Of a stretch of 64,000 bases of DNA, positions 52,163 through 59,986 are shown piece after piece (positions within the stretch are counted from its first letter, which is position 1; every line of letters begins with the position of its first letter). A program made the position numbers and the translations under genes. The notes under the pieces were generated by a model that was not told where the DNA came from, searched no databases, and saw nothing but the letters and a program-made list of their open reading frames with translations. The DNA comes from Alteracholeplasma palmae J233 (lineage in GTDB: Bacteria > Bacillota_I > Bacilli_A > Acholeplasmatales > Acholeplasmataceae), in NCBI RefSeq assembly GCF_000968055.1, contig NC_022538.1, forward strand, positions 1,151,499-1,215,498, read 5' to 3'.

Positions 52163-52983
52163 ATATCCTCCTTTGGTTCCTGGCTATTAGTAAAAACACC
52201 AATATTTCTAAATTTATTATATCTATTTGTAAGTAATTCTTCTGTATTTTTTTTAACTAATTCTTTTAATGTCTTTGTTAAATATTTTTTAAAGGCTTCA
52301 ATACCTTCATCAGGATTAACTGATAGAGGAACCTTTTCTTTAATAATCTCATCAACAATTTTCATTTCTTTTAAATCTAATGCTGTCAGTTTCATTAACT
52401 CTGCTGCCTCTTTTGCTCTTTGACTATCCTTAAATAAAATAGCTGCAAACCCTTCTGGAGATAAGATAGAGTAAATACTATTTTCAAACATAGCAAGAGA
52501 ATCTGAAACACCAATAGCTAATGCCCCACCTGATCCTGCTTCTCCTAAAACCACACTAATAATTGGTGTTTTAAGTGTAATCATCTCTTTTAGATTATTA
52601 GCAATCGCATGAGCTTGTCCTCGCTCTTCAGCCTTAATTCCAGGATAAGCTCCTGGAGTATCAATAATTGTAATAATGGGTCTACCAAATTTTTCTGCTT
52701 GTTTCATTAATCTAAGTGCTTTATGATAACCCTCTGGATGAGGCATTCCAAAATTTCTCATAATTTTCTCTTTAGTTGTTACACCTTTTTCTTGGGCAAT
52801 AATTGTGACTGGAGTATTTCCAAAAAAAGCTAGGCCACCAATAATAGATTGATCATCACCAATATATCTGTCTCCGTGAAGTTCAATAAAATCTGTGAAG
52901 ACTCTTTCTATTAGAGTTTTTGAGGTAATTCTTTTACTATCTCTCGCTAATAAAACTTTTTCCCATGCTGTATGATTATTCAT
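52159..52983 (-). CDS. accA: Acetyl-CoA carboxylase carboxyltransferase alpha subunit
   Basis: 274 residues, crotonase fold. Characteristic: AWEKVLLARDSKRI, FTDFIELHGDR, MPHPEGYHKALRLMKQAEKFGRP (only its landmarks), IDTPGAYPGIKAEERGQ, GEAGSGGALAIG, ILSPEGFAAILFKD. Together with AccD transfers the carboxyl group from biotin to acetyl-CoA. Shorter than the E. coli protein at the N-terminus, as in Gram-positives. Confidence 0.95.
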   Translation of the reverse strand: MNNHTAWEKVLLARDSKRITSKTLIERVFTDFIELHGDRYIGDDQSIIGGLAFFGNTPVTIIAQEKGVTTKEKIMRNFGMPHPEGYHKALRLMKQAEKFGRPIITIIDTPGAYPGIKAEERGQAHAIANNLKEMITLKTPIISVVLGEAGSGGALAIGVSDSLAMFENSIYSILSPEGFAAILFKDSQRAKEAAELMKLTALDLKEMKIVDEIIKEKVPLSVNPDEGIEAFKKYLTKTLKELVKKNTEELLTNRYNKFRNIGVFTNSQEPKEDI

Positions 52984-53845
52984 ATATACCTCTTTGATGC
53001 AGTGTTAAAAGTTGTGTTAAAACACTTTTCATATCTTTTCTATGAACAATTAAATCTACTTGTCCTTTTTCTAACTGAAAATTTTCTGTTTGAAACCCTT
53101 CAGGTAAATCTTCTCCAATTGTTTGTTTAATGACACGAGGTCCTGCAAAACCTATAAGGGCTGTTTTCTCTGCAATATTAATATCTCCTAATGCTGCAAA
53201 GCTGGCTGCTACGCCTCCTGTTGTAGGATTAGTCATTACACTAATATAGAGTTGATTTAATCTACTTAATGCTGCTGAAGTTTTCGCCATTTGCATTAAT
53301 GAAAGAATACCTTCTTGCATTCTTGCTCCTCCTGAAGCACTAAAAATAATAAGAGGCAGTTTATCTTGTTCTGACAATTCTATTAAGCGGGTTAATTTTT
53401 CTCCCACCACACTACCCATACTTCCCATCATAAATTGACTATCTAATATAGCAATATAGACCGGAATTTTATTTATTTTTGCTGATGCACAAATAAGGGC
53501 TTCATCTAATCCAGAAAATTTTTGTGCAGTACTTAATTTATCTTCATATCCAGGCATTAAAAGCGGGTTACTTGCTTCAATGTTTTTAAAAAGATGAGTT
53601 ATTGAATCCTCATCAACAATCATCTGTAATCTTTTTTTTGCCCCTATTCTAAAATGGTGCCCACAATATGGGCACACATGTAAGTTTAGTTCTAATTCTT
53701 TGTTATATAAAGCACTCATACATGCTTCACATTGACTGAAAATATGATCAGGGATATCTATAGGTTTGTACTTAAACTCCCTTTTTCTAACAATTTTTTT
53801 AAATTCTAGTACTTTTTGTTTACGTTCATTTAATAAACTCTTCAT
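52976..53845 (-). CDS. accD: Acetyl-CoA carboxylase carboxyltransferase beta subunit
   Basis: 289 residues. A zinc ribbon with two CxxC pairs (CEAC and CPYC) precedes the crotonase-like domain with FSASGGARMQEGILSLMQMA and TGGVAASFA, GFAGPRVI. Forms the transferase with AccA. Overlaps accC by 20 bases and accA by 8; ribosome site GGAGG. Confidence 0.95.
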   Translation of the reverse strand: MKSLLNERKQKVLEFKKIVRKREFKYKPIDIPDHIFSQCEACMSALYNKELELNLHVCPYCGHHFRIGAKKRLQMIVDEDSITHLFKNIEASNPLLMPGYEDKLSTAQKFSGLDEALICASAKINKIPVYIAILDSQFMMGSMGSVVGEKLTRLIELSEQDKLPLIIFSASGGARMQEGILSLMQMAKTSAALSRLNQLYISVMTNPTTGGVAASFAALGDINIAEKTALIGFAGPRVIKQTIGEDLPEGFQTENFQLEKGQVDLIVHRKDMKSVLTQLLTLHQRGIYE

Positions 53846-55208
53846 GATATTCCTCCATCATTACTGAATGAAATCTAGCAATAAATCCAGTATCATATGA
53901 GCCTTTAATAAACTCCGGATGATGCATAATCATATATTGATATTCAATGTTAGTATCTATACCCTCAATAACAAATTGTTCTAATGCTACTCGCATTTTT
54001 CTAATTGCTTCTTTTCTAGTCTTACCAAAGACAATGAGTTTAGATAACATAGAGTCATAAAACGGTAAAACATCATAATCAGGATAGATAAAACCATCTA
54101 TTCTAACTCCTAATCCTCCTGGTAATAGAATTCTTTTAATTCTACCTGGAGTTGGCATGAAGTTTTTAAATGGATTTTCTGCATTAATACGACATTCTAT
54201 TGCATGCCCTAATATAGTTAAATCCTTTTGTTTTAGAGTTATTTTTTTATCATAGGCAATTTTTATTTGCTCTTTAATCAAATCTACTCCTGTAATCATT
54301 TCTGTCACAGGATGTTCTACTTGAATTCTAGTATTCATTTCAATAAAGTAGAATTTACCCTCTTTATCAACTAAAAATTCTACTGTTCCAGCATTTGTAT
54401 ATCCAACTGTTTTAGCTAATTTCACAGCTGCTTGACCCATTTTTTTTCTCAAACTATCATTGATGAAACTTGAAGGAGCTTCTTCAATCATTTTTTGATT
54501 TCTTCTTTGCATTGAGCAATCTCTTTCAAAAAGATGAATCGTGTTGCCATGATGATCTGCTAAAATTTGTATTTCTATATGTCTAGGATTTGAAATGAAC
54601 TTTTCTATATAAAGTTGATTATCGCCAAAGTTTGCCATAGCTTCAAGTTGAGTTTTTTCAAATACTGATAAAAAATCTTGATCAGAATAAACAATACTTA
54701 TTCCTTTACCTCCACCACCACTACTTGCCTTAATCATCACTGGATATCCAATTTTTTTAGCAATTTTAAGTCCCTCTTTAGCATTTTCAATAATTCCTTC
54801 ACTACCTTCTACGACTGGTATTGAAGCACTAATTGCGATTTTTCTTGCAGTTGCTTTATCACCAAGTTTTTCAATAACTGAAGCTTTAGGTCCAATAAAT
54901 CTAATTTGGCACTCTTCAACCATTGAAACGAATTTAGGATTTTCTGATAAAAATCCATATCCTGGGTGAATTGCATTACATCCAGTAGCAATCGCAGCAC
55001 TTAATACTCTACTCATATTAAGATAACTGTCTTTACTTAAATTGCCACCAATACAAACTGCTTCATCTGCAAGCTTAACATGTAAACTATTTTCATCTGC
55101 TTTAGAATAAATTGCTACTGTTAGAATACCTAGTTCTTTACAAGCTCTTATAATTCTTACTGCTATTTCACCACGATTAGCTATTAATATTTTATTTTGT
55201 GTTTTCAT
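53826..55208 (-). CDS. accC: Biotin carboxylase
   Basis: 460 residues, ATP-grasp enzyme that carboxylates the biotin on AccB. N-terminal ILIANRGEIAVRIIRACKEL, HPGYGFLSEN, ATP-binding SSGGGGKG, EMNTRIQVEHPVTE, and the C-terminal ECRINAE segment. Standard length. Overlaps accB by 17 bases. Confidence 0.96.
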   Translation of the reverse strand: MKTQNKILIANRGEIAVRIIRACKELGILTVAIYSKADENSLHVKLADEAVCIGGNLSKDSYLNMSRVLSAAIATGCNAIHPGYGFLSENPKFVSMVEECQIRFIGPKASVIEKLGDKATARKIAISASIPVVEGSEGIIENAKEGLKIAKKIGYPVMIKASSGGGGKGISIVYSDQDFLSVFEKTQLEAMANFGDNQLYIEKFISNPRHIEIQILADHHGNTIHLFERDCSMQRRNQKMIEEAPSSFINDSLRKKMGQAAVKLAKTVGYTNAGTVEFLVDKEGKFYFIEMNTRIQVEHPVTEMITGVDLIKEQIKIAYDKKITLKQKDLTILGHAIECRINAENPFKNFMPTPGRIKRILLPGGLGVRIDGFIYPDYDVLPFYDSMLSKLIVFGKTRKEAIRKMRVALEQFVIEGIDTNIEYQYMIMHHPEFIKGSYDTGFIARFHSVMMEEYHEEFIK

Positions 55209-55638
55209 TTTCTACAACTGTAAATAAAACGTCATCAAATCCCACAACATTCTTATTTTCTAAACAAACAGAATCAATAACTCCGTCATATGGGCTTGTA
55301 ATTTCATTCATAATTTTCATAGCTTCAATAATGCAAACAACATCACCTTTTTTCACTTTAGAACCTTTAGTTACAAATGGTTCGCTAGTAGGGCTTGATG
55401 ATTCATAATATGTTCCAACAAGTGGTGATTTGATTTCTTTTTTAGGTAAATTAATCGTTGGCTCAATCAATGTTTGATCACTATTTTTTTGTTCTATTAT
55501 ATGATTTGTGATTGTTTTTGGTTCTTCGATGTTATTCTTTGAAAGTTTTAATTTAAAAGAATCCATTTCTAACTCTAAAGACCTCAAAGTTGAACTCTCA
55601 AAATCTTTTATAATACTTTGAATTTCTTTTAGTTTCAT
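55192..55638 (-). CDS. accB: Biotin carboxyl carrier protein
   Basis: 148 residues. Flexible N-terminal half rich in Thr/Pro/Lys, then the biotinyl domain with EAMKIMNEI, where the Lys is the biotin site, preceded by SPLVGTYYESSSPTSEPFV. Substrate of the birA product at the end of the same operon. Confidence 0.95.
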   Translation of the reverse strand: MKLKEIQSIIKDFESSTLRSLELEMDSFKLKLSKNNIEEPKTITNHIIEQKNSDQTLIEPTINLPKKEIKSPLVGTYYESSSPTSEPFVTKGSKVKKGDVVCIIEAMKIMNEITSPYDGVIDSVCLENKNVVGFDDVLFTVVENENTK

Positions 55639-55652
55639 ATATATTTTATTCC

Positions 55653-55877
55653 TTATTTATTTGCTTCAACAAAATTTAGGATATCTTCAATTGTTTTTAG
55701 GCTTGCTGCTTGTTCGTCTGTTACTTCAATATTAAATTCTTCTTCTAATTTCATTACTAATTCTACTACATCTAGACTATCAACATTTAGATCTTCTTGC
55801 AATCTAGTTTCCTTTGTAAGTGTTTTTGAATCTAAATTTAATTCGTCTGCTACTAATTCTATAATTTGGTTTAACAT
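55653..55877 (-). CDS. acpP: Acyl carrier protein
   Basis: 74 residues. Phosphopantetheine site DSL in VDSLDVVELVMKLEEEF; acidic throughout. Carries growing acyl chains through all the Fab steps. First gene of the FASII operon, with AAGGA as ribosome site. No AcpS gene is in the window. Confidence 0.96.
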   Translation of the reverse strand: MLNQIIELVADELNLDSKTLTKETRLQEDLNVDSLDVVELVMKLEEEFNIEVTDEQAASLKTIEDILNFVEANK

Positions 55878-55923
55878 ATTATGTCCTTCTTTCTTTTCTC
55901 TTGATAATACTTTGAATTATAAA

Positions 55924-55942
55924 TGTTTTGATATTCAAAACA
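55924..55942. promoter_or_regulatory. FabT-like palindrome at the FASII transcription start
   Basis: TGTTTTGA-TAT-TCAAAACA, perfect 8-base arms. It covers about +1 to +19 of the predicted transcript and resembles the TTTGATnnTCAAA sites of the MarR-type regulator FabT. No fabT gene is next to the operon. Confidence 0.65.
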
Positions 55943-55949
55943 TATTAAT

Positions 55950-55977
55950 ATTGTATCACGTTTCTACTACTTGTCAA
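55950..55977 (-). promoter_or_regulatory. FASII operon promoter
   Basis: Minus strand TTGACA (55972-55977), 16-base spacer, TACAAT (55950-55955) with extended TG. Predicted start about 55943. Confidence 0.85.
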
Positions 55978-55997
55978 GAATAAGTCGTTTTAGAGTA

Positions 55998-56027
55998 AAA
56001 AAAATACCAGCTTTAAACTGATATTTT
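55998..56027 (-). terminator. Terminator of the GlsB-like gene
   Basis: AATATCAG / CTGGTATT with one wobble pair and a T8 run on the minus strand. Confidence 0.8.
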
Positions 56028-56035
56028 TAATTTAT

Positions 56036-56299
56036 TTATCTTCTTTTTGTAACGAATCTTCCAACAACAATAACAATAATCGATCCTACTACTGATAATA
56101 AAATACCCCATAGTGATAATGCATTTGCATCTCCTACTGGAATTAATTTACCAATAATACCTCCGACTAGAGAACCTAGGATACCGATAATAATATTTCT
56201 AATAAGTCCATCTTTTTTATTTCCTGTTAAGATTGCAGCAACATAACCAATAAGTGCCCCAATCGCTAAGAAAATAAGTAAATTCCATAACCATTCCAT
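56036..56299 (-). CDS. GlsB/YeaQ/YmgE-family membrane protein
   Basis: 87 residues with three hydrophobic helices and the glycine-rich pattern IGALIGYVAAILTG, IGILGSLVGGIIG, SVVGSIIVIVVGRFV. This transglycosylase-associated family is linked to stress in other bacteria, but the function is not known. Single gene with its own terminator. Confidence 0.85.
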   Translation of the reverse strand: MEWLWNLLIFLAIGALIGYVAAILTGNKKDGLIRNIIIGILGSLVGGIIGKLIPVGDANALSLWGILLSVVGSIIVIVVGRFVTKRR

Positions 56300-56350
56300 A
56301 AATGTAAATCTCCTTTTTTCTTTTATTATATCACTTAGTTAGATGAATTT

Positions 56351-57229
56351 TCACTTATTTGCTTTACTTGGATTCACATGAACCATGCAATGAATAACAT
56401 CAGGAAATGTGCTTTCAACTGTTTTATGGACCTTTTCTGCAATTAAATGTGCTTCTTGTAAACTTAAAGTTGCATCAACTGCTACTTCAACATCAACATA
56501 TAATTTATTAACATGCATTCTACTCTTATAATCATCTATGTTAAGAACTCCTATGACTTCTGAAATTACTTTTTTTATTGCAGTATTAACTTCATCATCT
56601 GGTGCTTGATCTACTAAATATGAAATAGCTTCTTTTATAATACCGTAAGCTGTTCTTACTATAAATAAGCCTATAATCAAAGATGCAATAGCATCAAAGT
56701 AAATGAAACCATACTGAGTTAAGATAATTCCCAGTAAACTTGTTGTAGTAGCCAGAACATCTATTAGATGATTATATTTTTCTGCCTTTAAACTAGGTTG
56801 TTTATACTTTTTATAGGCAAATCCATTAATATAAAATAAAGTGACTTTTATTATAATAGAAATAACGGCAATATAAATTGTAATTTGATCAGGTTTTAAA
56901 ACCGTATTCACATTTACTAATTCAATAATATTTTGAACACCTGTATAAAAAATAAAAATAGCTGTCAAAATTAAAATAATACCTAATAACAAACTAGCTA
57001 TACCCTCATATTTTTCATGTCCATAAGGGTGATCATGGTCAGCCTTTTTATAAGATATCCTAATAGTGATAAGCAATACTAAACTAATCAATATATCTGT
57101 TAAAGAATTATAACCATCACTAACAAGTGATACGCTGTTTCCTAAATATCCAAAAACTATTTTTAAAACGGTTAAGACTGTATTTAAAATTAGCCCAAGA
57201 TATAATAAATTTCTTAATTTTTTTGACAT
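56351..57229 (-). CDS. Cation diffusion facilitator (CDF) transporter
   Basis: About 292 residues: six helices followed by a C-terminal cytoplasmic domain. The two metal-site stretches are LVSDGYNSLTDIL (helix 2) and YNHLIDVLATT (helix 5), with HDHPYGHEKYE between helices 2 and 3. These proteins export divalent metals such as Zn, Mn or Fe against protons. The D/N residues in place of HxxxD at some positions make the metal uncertain. Start at ATG 57229 with AAGGAAGTG upstream; the ATG at 57283 lies before the transcription start. Confidence 0.9.
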   Translation of the reverse strand: MSKKLRNLLYLGLILNTVLTVLKIVFGYLGNSVSLVSDGYNSLTDILISLVLLITIRISYKKADHDHPYGHEKYEGIASLLLGIILILTAIFIFYTGVQNIIELVNVNTVLKPDQITIYIAVISIIIKVTLFYINGFAYKKYKQPSLKAEKYNHLIDVLATTTSLLGIILTQYGFIYFDAIASLIIGLFIVRTAYGIIKEAISYLVDQAPDDEVNTAIKKVISEVIGVLNIDDYKSRMHVNKLYVDVEVAVDATLSLQEAHLIAEKVHKTVESTFPDVIHCMVHVNPSKANK

Positions 57230-57254
57230 AACTTCACTTCCTTTAATGGGGTCT

Positions 57255-57283
57255 ATTATATGTTTAATCAACGGCTTTGTCAA
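57255..57283 (-). promoter_or_regulatory. CDF gene promoter
   Basis: Minus strand TTGACA (57278-57283), 17-base spacer, TATAAT (57255-57260): both hexamers perfect. This decides the shorter start of the CDF gene. Confidence 0.85.
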
Positions 57284-57341
57284 GGCAATATCACTTGTAA
57301 AATATTAAGGAAAACCTTAAATAAATCTTTACTTTGGCATT

Positions 57342-57371
57342 AAAAAAAGTGTTAGGCAACCCAACACTTTT
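57342..57371 (-). terminator. Terminator of acetate-transporter gene
   Basis: AAAGTGTT / AACACTTT stem with an 8-base loop and a T7 run on the minus strand. Confidence 0.85.
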
Positions 57372-57921
57372 ATAAAGGTAAAACGGTCTTATTAAATTCT
57401 TGATTAATGATTTGTGCTCCTGCATTATACATAGCCGCTAAGCCACAAAATATGCCTATAAATCCAGAGATAATTGTAATTACTTTAACGTTAGTAAAAT
57501 CACCAAGTGATAGTCCTAAGAACAATACCATAAGACTTCCAAATACTATTTGAGAAGTTCTATTATGTTTTAATGTTCCTATAAACATAACTAATGTGAA
57601 TAAAGCCCAAAGTAATAAATAAAAGCCCATTGAGACCTTGTCTACTTCAAAACCTTGTTTATTAAATATCCAAATAATAACAAGCGATAGCCAAAAGAAT
57701 CCATAGGCAGTAAAAGCAGTTGCCCCAAATGTGTTCTTTTCTTTGAATTCCATAATACCTGCTATAATTTGTGCTAAACCACCTAATGTTATACCCATTG
57801 CGACAATTACCATTGATAATTGCATAATGCCACTATTATGTAAGTTTAGTAAAACTGTTGTCATTCCAAATCCCATCAGCCCAAGCGGTGCTGGATTACT
57901 AACTTTTTGTGTTGTTGACAT
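57370..57921 (-). CDS. Acetate/succinate transporter family (AceTr/YaaH)
   Basis: 183 residues with six helices and the family signature NPAPLGLMGFGMTTVLLN at the N-terminus. Family members (SatP/YaaH, GPR1/FUN34) move acetate with protons. In a fermenter with acetate kinase (13591) it may release acetate. Ribosome site AAGGAG. A -10 TATAAT lies at 57953-57958. Confidence 0.88.
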   Translation of the reverse strand: MSTTQKVSNPAPLGLMGFGMTTVLLNLHNSGIMQLSMVIVAMGITLGGLAQIIAGIMEFKEKNTFGATAFTAYGFFWLSLVIIWIFNKQGFEVDKVSMGFYLLLWALFTLVMFIGTLKHNRTSQIVFGSLMVLFLGLSLGDFTNVKVITIISGFIGIFCGLAAMYNAGAQIINQEFNKTVLPL

Positions 57922-57984
57922 TTGATCACTCCTTAAAAATTCACACGATATCTATTATATATGATATTTTTAAAAAGTCTATCC

Positions 57985-59169
57985 TTATTTAGTGTAATTA
58001 GTAAAATAGTTTTGAATAAAGATAACAGGCGTTCCTTTATCGCCACTTCCGCTCATTAAATCACATAAAGATCCTATTAAATCAACGTATTTTCTTGGTG
58101 TAGTTCCAAGGGATTCATCTTTTCCAACTAGACTATTATCTTTATTTAATATTTCATTTTTAATTGCTTCTTCTAACTCTTTACCCTTTAAGTTTTCAAA
58201 CTTACTATCTGATAAAAATTTAAGTTTAATTTCATTAGGACTGCCTTCAAGTCCACTTGTGTATGAAGGTGATACAACAGGATCTGCTAATTCCCAAATT
58301 CCGCCTGATGGATCTTTAAAGGCTCCATCTCCATAAATCATAACTTCAACTGTTTTTTCAGTTAACTCAAAGATCTTTTTTTGAATATCAAAAACTAAAT
58401 TAGTATGATTTGGAAATAATTTAACTTTGTCTTTAGTTGCCATATTTGAACCTAATAAACCGTATTTTTCATTATAACCGCTGCCATTAACTGGTTGTGT
58501 TAAAATATCATCTAAACCATATACTGTTAAACTTTGATTTTCTTTTAAAGTGTTTTTAATTCTTTGTCTACTATGAATACTTGAAACTAAAACATCTGTA
58601 GTATAATCTAAAATATCTTCTGGATTATTACTAAAAACAAAGTTGACTTGAGTATTTTCTTCTAAACATATATTTCTATAATACTCTACCATGTTAACTC
58701 CTGTAAAAAGATGTTTGAAATCTGAAAAATGGTTTTTATATTCTTCTTCAGTAATTTTATCGCTATATGGATTAATGTTTAAACTTTTAAGTTTAGCCTC
58801 GTCTAATATTGCATTTCCAACTTCATCGGTTGGATAACTCAATAAAATAGTTATTTTTTTGCTAGCTTTTGCAAAGGCCTTTAACAGAATTGAGAATCTA
58901 TTTCTAGATAAAATTGGAAAAACGATTCCTAAATGTCCTGTTTTAAACTTAGACTTAATATCTGATGAAATTGCATCGATTGTTGCGTAGTTTCCCATAC
59001 TAATACCAACAACTGCTTCAGTAATTGCAATAATATCCTTATCTTGAATTTCGAAACCATCTTCTTTTGATGCCTTTAAAATTGAATCAATTACGATTTG
59101 TTCTAAATTATCGTTTGTCTTAATAATAGGTGTTCTAATACCTCTTGCGATAGTACCAACTGTTTTCAT
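57985..59169 (-). CDS. CofE/F420-0:glutamate ligase-like protein
   Basis: 394 residues. The N-terminal half has the CofE pattern: IARGIRTPIIK, then DKDIIAITEAVVGISMGNYATID. Residues around 260-330 (YGDGAFKDPSGGIWELADPVVSP) look like a substrate site. CofE adds glutamate to coenzyme F420, but no F420 genes are here and mollicutes are not known to make it. It may ligate an amino acid to another acceptor. The family assignment is moderate and the function open. Ribosome site GTGGAGG. Confidence 0.6.
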   Translation of the reverse strand: MKTVGTIARGIRTPIIKTNDNLEQIVIDSILKASKEDGFEIQDKDIIAITEAVVGISMGNYATIDAISSDIKSKFKTGHLGIVFPILSRNRFSILLKAFAKASKKITILLSYPTDEVGNAILDEAKLKSLNINPYSDKITEEEYKNHFSDFKHLFTGVNMVEYYRNICLEENTQVNFVFSNNPEDILDYTTDVLVSSIHSRQRIKNTLKENQSLTVYGLDDILTQPVNGSGYNEKYGLLGSNMATKDKVKLFPNHTNLVFDIQKKIFELTEKTVEVMIYGDGAFKDPSGGIWELADPVVSPSYTSGLEGSPNEIKLKFLSDSKFENLKGKELEEAIKNEILNKDNSLVGKDESLGTTPRKYVDLIGSLCDLMSGSGDKGTPVIFIQNYFTNYTK

Positions 59170-59198
59170 ATGTAGCCTCCACTTTATTTTACTCTCGT

Positions 59199-59207
59199 AT
59201 TATAACA
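59199..59207 (-). promoter_or_regulatory. Extended -10 promoter of the CofE-like gene
   Basis: Minus strand TGTTATAAT, 30 bases before the ATG. Divergent from the two-component promoter. Confidence 0.5.
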
Positions 59208-59223
59208 TAAAATAAGGCTCATT

Positions 59224-59246
59224 TTAATCTTAATTAAACCTTAATT
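59224..59246 (+). promoter_or_regulatory. Direct repeats upstream of response-regulator gene
   Basis: CTTAATT at 59229 and 59240, spaced 11 bp, plus a TTAAT at 59224. They lie about 40-60 bases upstream of the -10 at 59283. This is the usual layout of OmpR/PhoB-type regulator sites. Confidence 0.45.
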
Positions 59247-59279
59247 GTTACTACTACTTTAATTGTTTATCTTCTCTAA

Positions 59280-59288
59280 TGGTATAAT
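59280..59288 (+). promoter_or_regulatory. Two-component operon extended -10 promoter
   Basis: TGGTATAAT, 20 bases before the ATG at 59309; GAGGTG follows as ribosome site. Confidence 0.6.
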
Positions 59289-59308
59289 ATAATTAAAGAG
59301 GTGTTCTT

Positions 59309-59986
59309 ATGAATATTTTATTAATCGAAGATGAGAAAAAACTAGCTTTAGCATTAGTTGAAGCCCTTAGCAAACATAACTATATTGTTGATATGGCTTT
59401 TAATGGAAAAGCTGGTCTTGAAGAAGCTTTATCAATTCAATATGATTTAATTATTTTGGATATGATGTTACCAGAATTAGATGGTATAGATGTCCTAAAA
59501 AGTTTACGTGAAAACAATAATAATACCCCTGTTTTAGTATTGACAGCTAAATCTACTGTTTCAGATAAAGTGATTGGTTTAAATGCTGGGGCTGATGATT
59601 ATCTTACAAAACCTTTTTCTTTCCAGGAACTTTTAGCAAGAATTAAAGTTTTATTAAGAAGACCACAAACTATTGTATCAAATATATATGATTTTAATGG
59701 CCTATCTCTTAACTCTGATACTTGTATTTTAAGTTATCAAAACGAATCTGTTTTATTGCCTGCTAAAGAATTTCATTTAATGTCCTTATTCTTCAAAAAC
59801 ATAGACACCTATTTAAGTAAAGATGAAATATTAAATAGAATATGGGGGTATGATACTGAAGTTGGTTATAATACCATTGAAGTCTATATATCCTTTTTAA
59901 GAAAAAAAATGAGCGCTTTAAATGCACCCATAACCATAAAAGCCTTTAGAAATATTGGCTATAAGTTGGAGCTTACAAATGTTTAA
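59309..59986 (+). CDS. OmpR/PhoB-family response regulator
   Basis: 225 residues. Receiver domain with acidic pair EDE (residues 7-9), phosphate-accepting Asp in LIILDMMLPELDG (about D52), LTAKS and K in YLTKPFSF. The C-terminal winged helix includes NTIEVYISFLRKK and FRNIGYKL. Regulated by the histidine kinase encoded next, with which it overlaps by 8 bases. Confidence 0.95.
   Translation: MNILLIEDEKKLALALVEALSKHNYIVDMAFNGKAGLEEALSIQYDLIILDMMLPELDGIDVLKSLRENNNNTPVLVLTAKSTVSDKVIGLNAGADDYLTKPFSFQELLARIKVLLRRPQTIVSNIYDFNGLSLNSDTCILSYQNESVLLPAKEFHLMSLFFKNIDTYLSKDEILNRIWGYDTEVGYNTIEVYISFLRKKMSALNAPITIKAFRNIGYKLELTNV

Noticed and set aside
55924-55942. FapR operator at the FASII promoter
   Set aside because: The sequence does not match the TTAGTACC-type FapR site; the TTTGA-TCAAA arms are closer to FabT.
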